Positions 44,703 through 53,642 of a stretch of 64,000 nucleotides of DNA are shown piece after piece (the stretch's first letter is position 1; each line of letters starts with the position of its first letter). This DNA comes from Notoacmeibacter marinus. Its GTDB lineage: Bacteria > Pseudomonadota > Alphaproteobacteria > Rhizobiales > Rhizobiaceae. Both the position numbers and the translations under genes were made by a program. Below the pieces are notes generated by a model, which was not told the DNA's origin, made no database searches, and was given only the letters and a program-made list of their open reading frames with translations. The stretch lies in contig NZ_NBYO01000001.1 of assembly GCF_002238045.1 (NCBI RefSeq), positions 186,001 through 250,000 on the forward strand. Reading direction: 5' to 3'.

Positions 44703-46019
44703 ATGTCGGAGAGCCCTCTTCATAGCGGAACGATCCGCCGCCATCCGCTTTGGCTGCGCAGACTGGCCAGCCGCCTGCCCGAAGGAGCCCTGCGGTTGAC
44801 CGGCGGCTACCTTGCCGCAACCAGTGGTTCGCTCGGCCGCCTTGTCTTCTCGCTCGCCTATTTCGTCCTGCTTGCCAACACGTTGACCATCGCCGAGTTC
44901 GGCGTGTTCGCAACGGCTAGCGCCGCAGGTGTCATGCTGTCGCGGATCGTCGGTTTCGGCATGTCTTCGCCCCTCTATCGCGCCGCCACCGTACGGCCTC
45001 GTCTGATCGGCCTTTACGCGGGCGGTTTGCTGGTCGCAGGGGCGCTTTCTCTGCCCGTTCTCGCGATGGCCACCTACGCGACCTGGCTCCTCATTTTCGC
45101 CCGCGATGTCCCCTTCGGCCCCTTCGCACTCATCATTGCGGCCGAAGCGCTTCTATGGCGTAGCACGGAGATCGTCATCATCGTCAATAACGGCCTCGAA
45201 CGGTTCGGGCGCGGCGCTGTCCTGACCATTCTCGGAACCGCCCTGCGAGCGCTCGCAGCGCTCGGCATGACTTTCCTGGCAGTGCCGGATCTCGCTGCAT
45301 GGTCATGGCTCTACCTTCTGGCCAATGGCGTCGCCCTGGCTGTCGGGCTGGCGTTCTACTGGCCGCGACAGCGCCTCCGCTGGCATCCTGGCGCCTGGTG
45401 GCGGCGAACCTCCGACGCCATTCCGGCCTGCGGTGCGGAGATCCTGTTCTATCTGCAATCCGAACTGGACAAGCTGCTGGTTCTGTTTCTCGGCGGCGCA
45501 CAACTGGCCGGTCTCTATGCCGTCGTGATGCGGCTCGTCGATCTGACGGCCCTGCCGGTAAGAACCTTCATCATGCTTCTCATTCAGAAACTGATGGGCA
45601 GCACGCAGGCCATAGCTTCGCGCCTGCGACGGCTCGGTCTGGAGGCGGCCATCGCCACCGCCTCGACGCTCGGGATCGTGGCGCTGGCGTTCATTCTATG
45701 GCTCCGGCCGACATTGCTTGGCGACAATGTCGCCGAGGCCGCACCGCTGGTTCTGCTCGTGCTGGCCGTGCCGGCGCTGCGCAATCTCATCGAATATCAC
45801 GCCGAACTGCTCTACGGACGCGGCCAGAGCGGCCGGCGAGTGATCAATCTGGCACTGATCGGCATGGCGAAGGCTGCGCTACTTGGCGCGCTCCTCATTC
45901 GCTTCGAAGAAGCCGGTTCGATCATGATATGGCTGAATGCCGTATTCGCTGCGCTTTACGCCCTCTCTCTCGTCCTGACCTACCGGGCGCTGTCAAAGGG
46001 CAAGGGTCGGTCGTTCTAG
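44703..46019 (+). CDS. Polysaccharide flippase-like membrane protein (Wzx/MATE type)
   Basis: A 438-aa membrane protein with about 12 spans, of the oligosaccharide flippase (MVF/MATE-like) type that moves lipid-linked repeat units across the inner membrane. The order of helices and the N-terminal GSLGRLVFSLAYFVLLANTLTIAEFGVFATASAAGVMLSRIVGFG segment (read in parts) fit this family. The start ATG at 44703 has AAGG nine bases upstream. It is divergent from the Wzz-like gene with a 166-bp gap, in which I see no clear operator. Convergent with the DUF6492 gene. Confidence 0.82.
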   Translation: MSESPLHSGTIRRHPLWLRRLASRLPEGALRLTGGYLAATSGSLGRLVFSLAYFVLLANTLTIAEFGVFATASAAGVMLSRIVGFGMSSPLYRAATVRPRLIGLYAGGLLVAGALSLPVLAMATYATWLLIFARDVPFGPFALIIAAEALLWRSTEIVIIVNNGLERFGRGAVLTILGTALRALAALGMTFLAVPDLAAWSWLYLLANGVALAVGLAFYWPRQRLRWHPGAWWRRTSDAIPACGAEILFYLQSELDKLLVLFLGGAQLAGLYAVVMRLVDLTALPVRTFIMLLIQKLMGSTQAIASRLRRLGLEAAIATASTLGIVALAFILWLRPTLLGDNVAEAAPLVLLVLAVPALRNLIEYHAELLYGRGQSGRRVINLALIGMAKAALLGALLIRFEEAGSIMIWLNAVFAALYALSLVLTYRALSKGKGRSF

Positions 46020-46043
46020 TGGGTTGTAAGCCCAGCGTCCCGG

Positions 46044-46940
46044 TTATCCGATCACGCGCCGCAGATCGCCGATATCCGACCCGGTAAAGCTTTGCAGCGC
46101 AACCGCGACCTGGCTTTCGCCCATTGCGTCGAGGAAGTCGCGGATGCCTCCTTCCGTCAGACCGGGACCGCCCCAATAGGTGTGGCACCATTCCGTATCG
46201 TCGTGAAAATGATGGGTCCGATCATCGAACTCGTCACTGAATCTGCCGTAGATCATGCATTCGGAAAAGGCTCTTTGCCGCGCAAGCGCCTCGACCCAAT
46301 GGCGCGAACACGCGTTTTCGATGCGTTCGATCATCGCTCGAACCGAGGCCGTTCGCCAGGCAATGAGGGTGGCGATATAATCGTGTGGCGAAGTGGTCGA
46401 TCCGAGGCCCAATATGCGGCCCGCATTGCGGCTCCAGACATGCTGTTCGGAAGGTGGCCGGCGAACCAGTTCGAACGGTCGGCGGAACAGCCTGACCGAA
46501 CCATCGGAGCGGACAACCGTGCGCGCATCGAATGCCTTGACGAAGGCGACATCGCTATCGAGGAAAACCAGCGCATGTTCGTCGACATGCCGAGCGATGG
46601 CGATCTTTCGCAATTGCTGGATGTGCCAGCCGCGCAGCGGCCAGCCGCGCCAGGACAGCCAGAGTCGACGTCCGCCAAGATTGAAGGGATCGGGCATGTC
46701 GTGCAGCCATTCCGGCAGGAGTTCGTTCTCGTTGACGATATGGCGGCGCGGACCTTCGAACGGGCGAAACAGCGCCGCATCGCGACCGGAGACCAGGACA
46801 AGATGACGGGAATAGCCCTGCGCGTGACGGTCCAGCGTTTCGCAAAGCAGGCGAAAGCGCTCCATGTCACCAGCATAGCTGGCTGTCACGAGGGCCACCG
46901 AGTGATCGTGGCCAGGCGCCGCACGTTCCGCTTCGGTCAA
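46044..46940 (-). CDS. DUF6492 family protein (glycosyltransferase-like)
   Basis: A 298-aa protein matching DUF6492, found in rhizobial exopolysaccharide loci. The N-terminal half looks like a nucleotide-sugar transferase fold: VALVTASYAGDMERFRLLCETLDRH, then RHLVLVSGRD, and a DxD-like LVFLDSDVAFVK near residue 120. I place the start at TTG 46938-46940, which overlaps the stop of the upstream wecG-like gene (TTGA) and has GGAG six bases before it. A longer frame (to 47042) lies inside wecG and has no family support. Likely co-translated with it. Confidence 0.75.
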   Translation of the reverse strand: MTEAERAAPGHDHSVALVTASYAGDMERFRLLCETLDRHAQGYSRHLVLVSGRDAALFRPFEGPRRHIVNENELLPEWLHDMPDPFNLGGRRLWLSWRGWPLRGWHIQQLRKIAIARHVDEHALVFLDSDVAFVKAFDARTVVRSDGSVRLFRRPFELVRRPPSEQHVWSRNAGRILGLGSTTSPHDYIATLIAWRTASVRAMIERIENACSRHWVEALARQRAFSECMIYGRFSDEFDDRTHHFHDDTEWCHTYWGGPGLTEGGIRDFLDAMGESQVAVALQSFTGSDIGDLRRVIG

Positions 46941-47686
46941 CGCTCGCTCCGATCTTTCAGAACACGGTAGAGAAAACGCGGATTGCCAATCACGTATCGC
47001 GCAAAGAGGCGACGCGGTTCCAGCGCCAGCCGCCACACCCATTCGCTTCGCAACCGACGGATCGAGCGAGGTGCCCGGGGCACCGCGCCGGAAAGGAAAT
47101 CGAACAGGGCGCCAACCCCGAACACCAGCGTGCCATGGCGATGGTCCAGATGACGAGCGATCCAGTTCTCCTGCGCCGGCACGCCCATGGCGACCATCAG
47201 AAGATCGGGCCGGTCGCCAAGCAGACGATCAAGCACGGCCTCCTCCGTCTCCTGCTCGAAATAGCCGTCCGAAAACGCGGTGAAGCGGTGCTGCGGAAAA
47301 CGCGTTCTGAGCGCACCGACCGCGCCATCGAGACTTTCGCGGGAGGCACCGATGAGCCCGACATGAAGGGCGGGCCTCAAACGGCTTAGAAGAAGAGGCA
47401 TGAAATCGGTGCCGTTCAGATTGGCCGGAAAGGTACCGCCATGTTTGAGCCAGGCGGCAATGTCCACGCCGATCCCGTCCGGCAAAATCAAAAAATCCCG
47501 GAGCAGTTGCTTATAGGCTGGATCGTCGGCGGCGATGTTGGCGACATGACTGTTCAGAAAGGCAATGCGGGTAAACTCGCCGCGGTCGAGCCGCATCTGC
47601 AATTCCACCGCAGCCTCAGCCGCCGTCAGTGCGGCAACGTGATGACTCAGAATCTGCTTGGCCGGCAATTCCGCTCCATCCGACAT
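46937..47686 (-). CDS. WecG/TagA/CpsF family glycosyltransferase
   Basis: A 249-aa GT26-type enzyme that adds ManNAc or a related sugar to a lipid-linked acceptor. The family is recognised by FLNSHVANIA, ILPDGIGVDIAAWLKHGG, and, in the C-terminal half, LLMVAMGVPAQENWIARH and FGVGALFDFLSG with the ending RAPRSIRRLRSEWVWRLALEPRRL (read in parts). ATG 47686 overlaps the stop of the GT4 gene (TGATG). The chain acceptor and sugar are not deducible. Confidence 0.9.
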   Translation of the reverse strand: MSDGAELPAKQILSHHVAALTAAEAAVELQMRLDRGEFTRIAFLNSHVANIAADDPAYKQLLRDFLILPDGIGVDIAAWLKHGGTFPANLNGTDFMPLLLSRLRPALHVGLIGASRESLDGAVGALRTRFPQHRFTAFSDGYFEQETEEAVLDRLLGDRPDLLMVAMGVPAQENWIARHLDHRHGTLVFGVGALFDFLSGAVPRAPRSIRRLRSEWVWRLALEPRRLFARYVIGNPRFLYRVLKDRSER

Positions 47687-48855
47687 CAAGCTGCTCGAAA
47701 ACTTGCGATGTCATGACCAAGGGCCGCCAGTGCGCGGTCCATGGCGCTATCGAGGGCCGCCTTCTGGCGCTGACGGAAAGCCGAGCCATCGATACGTCGC
47801 CCTTCTTGGGCCTGGCGGACCATCATCGAGGCAAACTCGGTCGGATCGTCGGACACAACGACATTAGGCGGCAGATGGGCAATCCCGCGCAGCGAACTCG
47901 ACGTCGCCACGGCGGGCATTCCCAGTTCAAACGTTTCGAGCGTCTTCAGTTGAATACCCGTGCCGGCCCGGCTCGCCAGCGGCACCATCCGGCCGCCGAG
48001 CAGAAAAGCGGTGGCGTCCTCCACGCGGCCGACAAAACGCACGCCGGTCGTCGGGGGGCGGATATCGCCCGGCATGTCGCCGGCAATTTCGACGGTAAAG
48101 TCTGCGGGCAGGCGTGGCGCAACATGCTGGAGGAACCACTCCAGGCCGATCCGGTTGGGCGCCCATCCCCACGAGCCGATCATGGTTGCGCTGACACGCG
48201 GCTCAATGGCCGGCACCTCCTCCGGTGCGGGCGTAACGAGCGGCAGAACGGTCGCTTCGTCCGGCGTCAGTCGCAAGGCCTGCCGATCGTCTTCCGTAAG
48301 AACGATCACGTGGCTGGCGCGATGGCACAGATCGCTTTCGAGCCGCTGCAACAAAGCGGCTTCGCGCCGATAGAGAAGCCGCTCGAAAACACTCGTTGCG
48401 GCCACGGCATTTTGCAAGGCCGACTGGTGCTCGACATTGTGTGCGATGAACAGAGCAGGCCTGTCGCGGAACAGCTCTGGATAAGCCCCCGCCAACTGCA
48501 CCGAATTCCAGACGAAACCGTCGATCGGAGGCAATGCGTCAAGCTTTTGCCTGATCTCGGCCGGTGAAGAGATACGAAGCTTTGCGTTTGCGAAAGTGTT
48601 GCGCGTACCGACGGCGCGGCCCAACCATGCGAGCTTGGTGGTCAGCGAGGCATTTTGCGTCCGCGCATCGATTTCGCCCAGCACGATTGTCGAGGCGCCC
48701 TGCGAGCCGTCGTCCTGACCTGGCCAGCGGTAACCAAGCACGCTGATGCGCTCCACGCGTGCCTCAAGCGCCCTCAACATGGCCGCATTGGCCACGTCAA
48801 AACCGCTTGCCGGTGTATCAGGCGGGATCAGAGATGTTACGAATACGAGATGCAT
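47686..48855 (-). CDS. Glycosyltransferase family 4
   Basis: A 389-aa GT-B type glycosyltransferase. The N-terminal half starts MHLVFVTSLIPPDTPASGFDVANAAMLRAL, and the C-terminal half has VEIAGDMPG, GVRFVGRVEDA and AGTGIQLKTLETFELGMPAVATS, where the E-x7-E-like segment contacts the donor nucleotide. The start is ATG 48855 rather than the TTG three codons earlier. First gene of the minus-strand GT4-wecG-DUF6492 unit. It is divergent from the GT2 gene with a 160-bp gap carrying a palindrome. Confidence 0.88.
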   Translation of the reverse strand: MHLVFVTSLIPPDTPASGFDVANAAMLRALEARVERISVLGYRWPGQDDGSQGASTIVLGEIDARTQNASLTTKLAWLGRAVGTRNTFANAKLRISSPAEIRQKLDALPPIDGFVWNSVQLAGAYPELFRDRPALFIAHNVEHQSALQNAVAATSVFERLLYRREAALLQRLESDLCHRASHVIVLTEDDRQALRLTPDEATVLPLVTPAPEEVPAIEPRVSATMIGSWGWAPNRIGLEWFLQHVAPRLPADFTVEIAGDMPGDIRPPTTGVRFVGRVEDATAFLLGGRMVPLASRAGTGIQLKTLETFELGMPAVATSSSLRGIAHLPPNVVVSDDPTEFASMMVRQAQEGRRIDGSAFRQRQKAALDSAMDRALAALGHDIASFRAA

Positions 48856-48953
48856 ATGTCTCAAAGCACTCTTGTAAAAGGCCCTTATTAGCCGCCTTTA
48901 TCGAATGATGCTGTGCCGAAATGAAATTGCCGTTAACACCCGCCATGGTAGAG

Positions 48954-48967
48954 AATTGTAAACAATT
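48954..48967. promoter_or_regulatory. 14-bp palindrome between divergent glycosyltransferase operons
   Basis: AATTGT-AA-ACAATT is a perfect inverted repeat at the AT-rich centre of the gap between the GT4 unit and the GT2 gene, where a single regulator could control both. It does not match a consensus I can name with confidence. Confidence 0.4.
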
Positions 48968-49015
48968 TTTAACTTTAGATTGCTCTACTGAACGATACCT
49001 CTTTGAGGAGGCGTC

Positions 49016-50065
49016 ATGCGTTCGGTCGAAGGTTTTCGCAGTCAGATGGACCAAAGCGGTGTAACGACGGACGGACATAGCGTCCCGCCGGTTTCGACCA
49101 TTCTGACGCGGTCGGCCGGTCTTGATGTGGACGCGCCCGAAATCGTGATCACGGTGCCAACCTACAAACGTCCCGACCAGCTTCTCAGAACACTGCAAAG
49201 CCTGATCGCGCAGAAGACCAGCCGTTCCTATGCCATCATCGTCATGGAGAATGAGAACGAAGCGCGCGAAGGAGCGGCGGCGGCGGCTCACCTCTTCGAA
49301 AGCGGCGCTGTGGCCGGGCTTATCATCGCGGCTCACAGGCGCGGCAATTGCGAAGCCTACAATGCCGGCTGGCAGATGGCGCTCGAGACATTCCCCCATT
49401 TCCGACACCTCCTGGTTATCGACGATGACGAGACCGCCGATCCGCGCTGGCTGGCGCGCATGTGCGGCACGGCCGAAACATTGGAACTCGATATTGTCGG
49501 CGGCCCTCAAAATCCGATCTTCGAAAAGGACGAGTATGAAAGCTGGGCGCAACATCCCGTCTTTCGCCCGCCTTACACGGAGACCGGCCCCGTGCCGGCG
49601 CTCTATTCGACCGGCAACCTGCTGCTGACGAGACCGGTGCTGGAACGTTTTTCGCCGAATTTCCTCGATCTTCGCTTCAATTTCATGGGTGGCGGCGATT
49701 CCGATTTTCTGACGCGCGCGCGCAAGGCCGGCTATGAATTCGGCTGGTGTGCGGAAGCCATAGTTCACGAGACCATCCCGTCGCGCCGGCTTCAGGCGGA
49801 CTGGATCAGAACGCGGTCGTTGCGCAACGGCGTTATCTCGACCCTTGTCGATCATGAGCGGCGGAAGGGGCACAGCTTTGCACGCGTTCAGGTGCTGATG
49901 AAAAGTCTGGCACTTCTGGCGGCGTCTCCCTTACGCGGCCTGAAGGCGGGGCTGGCAGCAAGGTCGCTTTCCGTCGGTCTTTACCCGGTCCTTGTCGGGG
50001 CAGGACGGGTGCTCGGCGAATTCGGTTACATGAATGACCAGTACCGCCAAGCCGAGAAAAACTGA
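49016..50065 (+). CDS. Glycosyltransferase family 2
   Basis: A 349-aa GT-A enzyme. It has the family opening IVITVPTYKRPDQLLRTLQSL (read in parts) near residue 42, the DxD-like LLVIDDDETADPRW near residue 138, and the acceptor-side segment GGGDSDFLTRARKAGYEFGWC. It transfers a sugar from a nucleotide donor to a growing repeat unit on the cytoplasmic face. Its ATG has GAGGAGG six bases upstream, one of the strongest ribosome sites here. The end overlaps the ligase/polymerase start by 32 bases. Confidence 0.9.
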   Translation: MRSVEGFRSQMDQSGVTTDGHSVPPVSTILTRSAGLDVDAPEIVITVPTYKRPDQLLRTLQSLIAQKTSRSYAIIVMENENEAREGAAAAAHLFESGAVAGLIIAAHRRGNCEAYNAGWQMALETFPHFRHLLVIDDDETADPRWLARMCGTAETLELDIVGGPQNPIFEKDEYESWAQHPVFRPPYTETGPVPALYSTGNLLLTRPVLERFSPNFLDLRFNFMGGGDSDFLTRARKAGYEFGWCAEAIVHETIPSRRLQADWIRTRSLRNGVISTLVDHERRKGHSFARVQVLMKSLALLAASPLRGLKAGLAARSLSVGLYPVLVGAGRVLGEFGYMNDQYRQAEKN

Positions 50066-51368
50066 TCCCCAGATCGCTTTTGAGGTGATGGGCAAAGCGT
50101 GGCGTGACGGCACGCTGGCGACGCTACTTGCCTGTCTTATGCTGGCCGTCGCGCTGATCGGATTTCGCCCCATCTCGATCGACTACGATCCGGATTATCT
50201 GACGAAGGGCGATCCGCTCAATCAGATGGGCTGGGGTGCAATGATGGTGCTGTCGGTCGTCGCCGGTCTTCTGATGGCCGATGCGCGGCGCCTCTATGCA
50301 TTGCTGTCGCCATGGTGGCTGTTGCTTATTGCCATGGTTCTTCTCAGCGTCATGCGTACGCCCGATCCGATGGGCGCCTTTCGGGGCGTCGCCTTCTCCA
50401 TCATCGGCATTGGCGCGATCATGGTGATTTTGTCGCTGCCGCGAACGCAGGCGCAAATGGCTACCGTCCTCGCCTTCGCCGCTCTGTCGCTGCTGTCGCT
50501 CAGCTATTTCGCCGTTTTCGCCTTTCCGCAATCGGGCATTCACCAGACCGGCGGTTTCGAGGATCAGCATGCCGGGCTTTGGCGCGGCATCTATCCGCAC
50601 AAGAATGTCGCCGGTCCCGTTGCAGCCTGCACCCTGTTTGTCGGGCTCTACCTTTTGCGTCTGGGGCGGCCGGTCATCGGAGGCATTGTCTTCGTGCTCG
50701 CGACGATCTTCGTTCTGAAGACCGGCTCCAAAACAACGCTCGGCCTGCTCGGCATCTCCATATTCATGGTTCTTCTGCCCTCGTGGACGGGCTTTCGCCG
50801 TTACCTGCCGGCGATCTTTCTTGTCGCGGTCGCGGCGCTGGCCCTTGCAACACTCGGTATCGTCTTCATCGAACCGCTGAAGAACTGGATGAGTTCAGTT
50901 GCTCCGACATTCAGCTATACGGGGCGAACCACGCTGTGGGACTTTGGCGGCCGGATGGCGATGGAACGCCCTTGGACGGGTTATGGCTACGGCAATTTCT
51001 GGCAAACGCCGCTGGTGCTCGAAGCCGAAGCCCATTTCGACGAACGCTGGGACTTTCGGCGGATCGGCGATTCCCATAGCGGCTATATCGACACCATGCT
51101 GATGGGCGGTTTCCCGGCACTCGGCATCACCCTTTTCGCCATATGGGTGGCCCCAATGGCCGATTATGTCCGCGTCCCACAGCTCCGGCAGAACATTCTC
51201 TTTGCCGATCTGATGATCATGATCGTCATTTTCACGGCGCTGAACGGCTTTCTCGAGACTTTCTTCTTCAACCGGGCGGACCCGGTCTGGATCTATATGC
51301 TGCTCGGATGTTTCGGTCTTCGGATCGCGTCACGTTTTGTCCTGCATGAGAACGGTCCGCCCGGCTGA
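50034..51368 (+). CDS. O-antigen ligase/polymerase-like membrane protein
   Basis: A 444-aa integral membrane protein with about 10-12 spans and one larger periplasmic loop, matching the Wzy_C/WaaL superfamily. The loop contains HKNVAGPVAACTLFVGLYLLRLGRP (read in parts) and GRTTLWDFGGRMAMERPWTGYGYGNFW, with the H and R that often mark the active loop, and GDSHSGYIDTMLMGGFPALG after it. It may act as a polymerase of repeat units or as a ligase. The start at 50034 lies inside the end of the GT2 gene; a later ATG (50088) cannot be excluded. No lipopolysaccharide core gene is near. Confidence 0.82.
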   Translation: MTSTAKPRKTDPQIAFEVMGKAWRDGTLATLLACLMLAVALIGFRPISIDYDPDYLTKGDPLNQMGWGAMMVLSVVAGLLMADARRLYALLSPWWLLLIAMVLLSVMRTPDPMGAFRGVAFSIIGIGAIMVILSLPRTQAQMATVLAFAALSLLSLSYFAVFAFPQSGIHQTGGFEDQHAGLWRGIYPHKNVAGPVAACTLFVGLYLLRLGRPVIGGIVFVLATIFVLKTGSKTTLGLLGISIFMVLLPSWTGFRRYLPAIFLVAVAALALATLGIVFIEPLKNWMSSVAPTFSYTGRTTLWDFGGRMAMERPWTGYGYGNFWQTPLVLEAEAHFDERWDFRRIGDSHSGYIDTMLMGGFPALGITLFAIWVAPMADYVRVPQLRQNILFADLMIMIVIFTALNGFLETFFFNRADPVWIYMLLGCFGLRIASRFVLHENGPPG

Positions 51369-51436
51369 GACGCGCCTTGCACAGATGTGCCGGCCTTGCC
51401 ACAAGCATTGGCAGGAAAGCAAAAACGGAGCGGACG

Positions 51437-52243
51437 ATGCGGATTCTGATGGTCGGATGCGGCAATATGGGATTTGCCGTTCTCAAGGCCTGGCTGGATA
51501 GCGGCGCGGTTGCTGCGGCGGATGCAGCCGTCGTGGAACCGGGCGATGCCGGGCGCGAGCGGGCCGCGGCGCTCGGTGTCGAAACCTTCGCCGAAGCGCC
51601 CTCTCCCGATGCCTTCACGGCCGATCTCGTCGTGCTGGCGCTCAAGCCGCAGATCATGGGCGACGCGGCCCCTGCCTATCGGTCGTTCACCGATGGCGGC
51701 GCCGCCATCATGACCATCGCGGCAGGCCTGCCGATCCGTTTCTACGAAGCCATGTTCGGCGACAATACGCCCATCATCCGCGTCATGCCGAACACGCCCG
51801 CCGCCATTGGCGAAGGGATGATGGCCTATATCGCCAACGAAGCGACCACCAGCGAGATGGTCGACCAGATAAGAGAACTGCTGAAGGCCAATGGCGCGGT
51901 CGCCGAACTGGCGAGCGAAGAGCAGATGGATGCGGTCACGGCCATTTCGGGCAGCGGGCCGGCCTATCTCTTCCATTTTCTGGAAGCCCTCACTGCCGCC
52001 GGCGAACAGATCGGGCTGGAACCCGACCTAGCGGCGCTTCTGGCCCGGCAGACCGTTCTCGGCGCGGCGAAGCTGGCCGCCGATGGCCAGACCGAGCCGG
52101 CCGAACTGCGCCGCCAGGTGACCAGTCCGAACGGCACGACCGCCGCCGGCCTTGCGCCGATGATGGAGGGCGACCGGCTGAAAAGCCTGATGCGCGAAGC
52201 GGCCGAAGCCGCAAAGCGCCGCTCCGTCGAACTGTCGCGCTGA
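51437..52243 (+). CDS. proC: Pyrroline-5-carboxylate reductase
   Basis: ProC (268 aa) reduces pyrroline-5-carboxylate to proline with NADPH. It has the N-terminal Rossmann motif MRILMVGCGNMGFAVLKAWL, VLALKPQIMGDA, IRVMPNTPAAIGEG, and the dimer/active-site segment AISGSGPAYLFHFLEAL. The ATG at 51437 has GGAG eight bases upstream. Length is normal. The gene follows the ligase/polymerase gene by 68 bases but is metabolically unrelated, so the two need not form an operon. A convergent inverted repeat follows. Confidence 0.95.
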   Translation: MRILMVGCGNMGFAVLKAWLDSGAVAAADAAVVEPGDAGRERAAALGVETFAEAPSPDAFTADLVVLALKPQIMGDAAPAYRSFTDGGAAIMTIAAGLPIRFYEAMFGDNTPIIRVMPNTPAAIGEGMMAYIANEATTSEMVDQIRELLKANGAVAELASEEQMDAVTAISGSGPAYLFHFLEALTAAGEQIGLEPDLAALLARQTVLGAAKLAADGQTEPAELRRQVTSPNGTTAAGLAPMMEGDRLKSLMREAAEAAKRRSVELSR

Positions 52244-52269
52244 CCCAGCCATTCACCGATTTGTGAAAA

Positions 52270-52305
52270 TGGCGGCCGCACCCTTGGACATCGGGCGGGC
52301 CGCCA
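52270..52305. terminator. Inverted repeat between convergent proC and the imelysin gene
   Basis: TGGCGGCC (52270-52277) pairs with GGCCGCCA (52298-52305) across a 20-base loop. It lies between two convergent genes but has no T-run. Confidence 0.3.
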
Positions 52306-52333
52306 GTCTGCCAGGCTATCGATGCCGACGCTC

Positions 52334-53620
52334 TTACTGGAAAACGGCGTTCGGGTCGTCCAGGCTGTCGGAGCCTTCCAGTTCGATATTGCCGAGATCG
52401 AGAGCCGCAATCACCCGTTCGATGGTTCGCGTCTGCGCGATCAGCGCATCGATGGCGGCCTGCACCCGCGCATTGCCATCTTCATTTCCCTCGCCGATCT
52501 GCTGATCGTAGGCTTCGCCCGCCTCGGCCTTGTCGGCAATTGCCTGCATGGCCGCCATCGTCTCATCGAGCTTGGTGCGCATTTCTTCGTCCAACGCCGG
52601 GTCTGTGGCCTTCACCAGATCAGAAAGCGCTGTGCCGGAAACGGTCTCGCCATCAGGACCTTCATATGCACCGAGATAGACGTTCCGGATGCCTTTCGCG
52701 TCATAGAGGTGAGAATTGTGCGTATTGTCGGAAAAGCAGTCATGCTCTTCTTCCGGATCGTGCAGCAGAAGGCCGAGCTTCATGCGCTCGCCGGCCAATT
52801 CGCCATAGGACAGAGAGCCAAGGCCGGTGAGAATGGTCCGCAGAGCCTCTTCCGGTGCGCCCTCCGTAAGATTCTTCCGCGCCGCGCCATCGGCCGTCCA
52901 ATGGCCGACCATCTCTTCCAGATCGGCGATCAGAAGGTCCGAAGCCGCCTTCAAATATTCGGCCCGGCGGTCGCAATGGCTGCCCGTGCAGGCCTCCCCT
53001 TCGGCGAAATCGCTCGCGGGGCGCGCGCCCGCGCCAGCATCGGTGCCGTTGAGATCCTGGCCCCAAAGCAGAAATTCGATGGCGTGGTAGCCCGTGGCGA
53101 CATTGGCCTCGACACCCCCGGCCTCCTGCAGTTCATCCTGAAGCAACGCCGGCGTGATGGTGCTGGCGTCTACCGTTTCGCCATTCAGGGATAGGCTCGG
53201 ATTGGCGATGATATTGGCCGTATAGGCTGTATTGGCATCACTTTCGTTGCCATAGGACGCATCGACGTAATCGATCAGCCCCTCATCGAGCGGCCATGCA
53301 TTCACCCGGCCCTCCCAATCGTCGACGATCGGATTGCCGAACCGATAGGCTTCCGACTGCTGATAGGGCACCCGGGCCGCGATCCACGCTTGCCGCGCAG
53401 CCTGCAGTGTTTCGTCAGTCGGGTTTTCGATCAACGCATCGATCTTCGCATCCAGTTCGCGGGCCGTCTCCAGTGAATCGGTATATTTCGCCAGAGCGAT
53501 GTCGGCGTAATTGTCGACGATAGCCGAGCGGTCGATGCCTCCCTCGGCGAGAGCCGGAGCGACTGTTCCCGCCAGAAGAACGGTGAACAGGCTTGCGCGA
53601 ATGAAAGTGCGATGTCTCAT
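52334..53620 (-). CDS. Imelysin-family iron-regulated exported protein (IrpA-like)
   Basis: A 428-aa exported protein of the imelysin (M75) family, best known as IrpA or IcmP and induced by iron limitation. A signal peptide of about 25 residues ends at PALAEGG. The family core GYHAIEFLLWGQDLNGTD carries the conserved GxHxxE motif thought to bind metal. FGNPIVDDWEGRVNAWPLDEGLIDYVD is the other strong signature. Despite the peptidase name, a role in iron or haem handling is now favoured. The gene follows the Cys-rich gene by 22 bases and shares its promoter. Confidence 0.9.
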   Translation of the reverse strand: MRHRTFIRASLFTVLLAGTVAPALAEGGIDRSAIVDNYADIALAKYTDSLETARELDAKIDALIENPTDETLQAARQAWIAARVPYQQSEAYRFGNPIVDDWEGRVNAWPLDEGLIDYVDASYGNESDANTAYTANIIANPSLSLNGETVDASTITPALLQDELQEAGGVEANVATGYHAIEFLLWGQDLNGTDAGAGARPASDFAEGEACTGSHCDRRAEYLKAASDLLIADLEEMVGHWTADGAARKNLTEGAPEEALRTILTGLGSLSYGELAGERMKLGLLLHDPEEEHDCFSDNTHNSHLYDAKGIRNVYLGAYEGPDGETVSGTALSDLVKATDPALDEEMRTKLDETMAAMQAIADKAEAGEAYDQQIGEGNEDGNARVQAAIDALIAQTRTIERVIAALDLGNIELEGSDSLDDPNAVFQ

Positions 53621-53642
53621 GATGATCCTTTCGGTAATGATG

